Shown: piece after piece, positions 62,128-64,000 of the stretch
Numbering within the stretch: the first letter of the stretch is position 1
Layout of the letters: every line of letters starts with the position of its first letter
From: Ancylomarina sp048268005
GTDB taxonomy: Bacteria; Bacteroidota; Bacteroidia; Bacteroidales; Marinifilaceae
NCBI GenBank assembly: GCA_048268005.1
Contig: JBLWWJ010000001.1
Location: 1 to 64,000 of the forward strand
Direction: 5' to 3'
Length of the DNA stretch: 64,000 bases
Position numbers and translations under genes: made by a program
Notes under the pieces: model-generated
What the model was told of the DNA's origin: nothing
The model's database searches: none
What the model saw: only the letters and a program-made list of their open reading frames with translations

Positions 62128-63819
62128 ATGAAGCCAATTATATATCAGATATTACCCCGATTGTTCGGAAATAAAAATGAGGATTGTAAACTCAATGGAA
62201 ATCGCGACGAGAATGGTGTTGGTAAGATGAATGATATTTCAACAAAGGCATTATTAGAAATTCGGGATCTGGGAGTAACTCATGTTTGGTACACAGGTAT
62301 TATGGAACATGCAATTGTTGAGGGCTATCCTGATTTTAATATTCCTCATGGCAATCCATTGGTTATAAAAGGCATGGCCGGCTCACCTTATGCCATTAAG
62401 GATTATTACGATGTAAACCCGGATTTGGCTGTTGATGTGGATAAACGTATCGAAGAGTTTCAGGAGTTGCTAGCTAGAACACATCAGGCAGATATGAAGG
62501 TGATCATTGATTTTGTTCCCAATCATTTGGCCAGGGAATATCATTCTGATAAAAAGCCATTGGGAGTTGTTGATTTTGGGCTAGGGGATGATCCTTCAAA
62601 AATGTTTGATAAGGATAATAATTTCTATTATTTGCCCAATAAGAGCTTGAAATTGCCCGATTCTTTATTGAAGCAACACCCTTTTGCTAGTTATTCTGAA
62701 AATTCCACTAAGGTGACTGGAAACGATGTTTTTTCATGTTTCCCTTCAATAAATGATTGGTGGGATACAGTCAAGTTAAATTTTGGTGTTGATTATTTGA
62801 ATGATAGAAGCAAACATTTTGATCCTATTCCGGATACCTGGCTTAAAATGGAGCAGGTGATTTATTATTGGGCTGAAATGGGGGTAGATGCTTTCCGATG
62901 CGATATGGTTGAAATGGTACCTGTTGAATTTTGGAATTGGTTGATATCACGTGTCAAAGAAGATTTCCCAAATCTGATTTTTATTGCTGAGCTTTATAAG
63001 CCTGATGAATACGATAATTATACCGATAATGGAAAGTTTGATTATTTATATGACAAGGTTGGATTGTATGATACATTAAAGGATATTCTTCATGGCGTCC
63101 GTTGTACATCGGATATTTCACAATGCTGGAAAAATTTAAATGGGAAGGATGCACATATGCTGCGCTTCCTTGAAAATCACGATGAAGTTCGTTTGGCATC
63201 TCGTTTTTTTGTCGGAGACCCTTGGAAAGCGATTTCAGCCATGTTTGTAGTCGCTACTCTTAACAAAGGTCCCTTGTTGCTTTATTTCGGTCAAGAGCTT
63301 GGTGAAACTGCTGATGCTGCTTCTGGTTATAGTGGTGATGATGGGCGTACTACTATTTTTGATTATTGGCGAGTGCCAGAACATCAAAAATGGATGAATA
63401 ATGGCAAGTTTGATGGCGGTCTTTTGTCAGATTCTCAGAAGGAATTGAGGAAGTCTTATCAGCATCTTCTTTATATGGCCCAACAGGATGCAGTTGTTGA
63501 TGGTGAATTTTATGATTTAATGTGGTATAATCCGAGTTCCTCTGAATTTGATAGATCCCAACACTATTTATATCTAAGATATACAAATTCGCAACATTTA
63601 TTAATGCTCGTGAATTTTCATGATTGTGAAAAAGAGATTCGAGTTAAAATACCAGAACATGCTTTTGAATTAATAGGTATTTCGAAGAATTGCAGGTTGA
63701 GCTTAGAATCTGATAATTCATATCTGGATGCAATAAATTGTGAAGATTTCATCACCATTGGAAAGGTGTTTAGACTTTCTAAATGGGGGTATTTGATGTG
63801 TGAAATATCAATTCTATAA
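62128..63819 (+). CDS. Cytoplasmic GH13 alpha-amylase-family enzyme
   Basis: A 563-residue GH13 enzyme without signal peptide, hence cytosolic. Conserved regions: IDFVPNHLA (region I), Asp259 in DAFRCDMVEM (nucleophile), Glu288 in FIAELYKP (acid/base) and Asp352 in LENHDEVR. GPLLLYFGQELGE is typical of the family's barrel end. A C-terminal beta domain ends at SKWGYLMCEISIL. It likely acts on glycogen or maltodextrin with the branching enzyme upstream. Whether it hydrolyses or transfers is not decided by these motifs. Confidence 0.87.
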   Translation: MKPIIYQILPRLFGNKNEDCKLNGNRDENGVGKMNDISTKALLEIRDLGVTHVWYTGIMEHAIVEGYPDFNIPHGNPLVIKGMAGSPYAIKDYYDVNPDLAVDVDKRIEEFQELLARTHQADMKVIIDFVPNHLAREYHSDKKPLGVVDFGLGDDPSKMFDKDNNFYYLPNKSLKLPDSLLKQHPFASYSENSTKVTGNDVFSCFPSINDWWDTVKLNFGVDYLNDRSKHFDPIPDTWLKMEQVIYYWAEMGVDAFRCDMVEMVPVEFWNWLISRVKEDFPNLIFIAELYKPDEYDNYTDNGKFDYLYDKVGLYDTLKDILHGVRCTSDISQCWKNLNGKDAHMLRFLENHDEVRLASRFFVGDPWKAISAMFVVATLNKGPLLLYFGQELGETADAASGYSGDDGRTTIFDYWRVPEHQKWMNNGKFDGGLLSDSQKELRKSYQHLLYMAQQDAVVDGEFYDLMWYNPSSSEFDRSQHYLYLRYTNSQHLLMLVNFHDCEKEIRVKIPEHAFELIGISKNCRLSLESDNSYLDAINCEDFITIGKVFRLSKWGYLMCEISIL

Positions 63820-63822
63820 AAT

Positions 63823-63830
63823 TAAATTTG
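63823..63830 (+). promoter_or_regulatory. -7 box after the GH13 gene
   Basis: TAAATTTG matches TAnnTTTG, about 150 bases before the next start codon. Its use is uncertain. Confidence 0.35.
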
Positions 63831-63914
63831 CTATCTCTCTCTGATTCTTGAGTGCTGATATATTGTGGTTTAAAGAAAAAAAACTGTAATTAATTATTAT
63901 GTTGCTGTAAAAAT

Positions 63915-63930
63915 AACTAACTTGTTAGTT
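63915..63930. promoter_or_regulatory. Perfect palindrome upstream of the last gene
   Basis: AACTAAC, TT, GTTAGTT form a complete 16-base palindrome, 50 bases before the ATG at 63981. This is the form of a dimeric repressor site, such as those of TetR-family proteins. Confidence 0.6.
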
Positions 63931-63980
63931 CATAAGTGAAAACTACTAAATAAAAACACACTTAAACGACTAAACACATC

Positions 63981-64000
63981 ATGAATCAGCAAACCGAAAA
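63981..64000 (+). CDS. Start of a further gene, cut by the window end
   Basis: An ATG at 63981 opens a frame reading MNQQTE up to the window edge. Six codons cannot identify the product. The 16-base palindrome 50 bases upstream would fit an autoregulated repressor, but that is a guess. Confidence 0.4.

Overview
The window reads as a stretch of core chromosome from a low-GC, Gram-negative Bacteroidota bacterium. Three things point there. Many intergenic regions carry the Bacteroidota -7 promoter box (TAnnTTTG). The order bamD-rpoZ-coaBC-porD-recN-fabI is a typical Bacteroidota synteny, and porD belongs to type IX secretion. Several products are phylum-specific forms, such as the 463-residue LepB, the omega-like RpoZ and the DUF4922/DUF1460 proteins. 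Gene content resembles marine Marinilabiliales or Marinifilaceae, but that placement is inference. I see no prophage, insertion sequence, CRISPR array, rRNA operon or replication origin.

Layout. 1-1.6 kb: tRNA-Gly(GCC) and, on the minus strand, an alpha-oxoamine synthase probably making the base of a sphingolipid or sulfonolipid. 1.8-8 kb: bamD, rpoZ, a coaBC gene split at a run of ten A, porD, recN, fabI. 8-11.3 kb: the sulfate-activation genes cysC-cysD-cysN behind a structured leader. 11.3-14.3 kb (minus): a FadL-type outer-membrane protein and a lipoprotein with a very long Ser/Arg/Thr-rich tail. 14.6-20.2 kb: proS, an unknown gene, pepT, a small membrane protein, an HxlR regulator and a divergent AcuI-type reductase. 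20.4-29 kb: a periplasm-sensing hybrid histidine kinase, pabB-tilS, and two convergent S9-family peptidases. 29.4-32.6 kb: thrS-infC-rpmI-rplT, in which infC seems to start at ATA behind a rare strong Shine-Dalgarno sequence.

32.6-40.3 kb (minus): two membrane proteins, then a likely peptidoglycan-fragment uptake and processing cluster (AmpG-like permease, SpoIID-like protein without signal peptide, HIT/GalT-like DUF4922 protein, amidase-like lipoprotein, double-domain glycosyltransferase). 40.7-45.2 kb: dapB, two tandem lepB genes of identical length, and a WbqC-family gene. 45.3-48.5 kb: a NUDIX hydrolase overlapping nth, and uup. 48.5-53.4 kb (minus): an MscS channel next to a 1011-residue helical protein with a degenerate P-loop, and a small membrane protein whose upstream region holds three copies of an 11-base repeat. 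53.5-58.3 kb: htpG and a two-gene ABC transporter. 58.4-63.8 kb: pepD, a glycogen branching enzyme and a cytoplasmic GH13 enzyme. The window ends in the first codons of another gene behind a perfect palindrome.

Most of this is housekeeping. The strongest candidates for new biology are the MscS-linked giant protein, the DUF4922/SpoIID/AmpG cluster, the split coaBC at A10, and the ATA start of infC.
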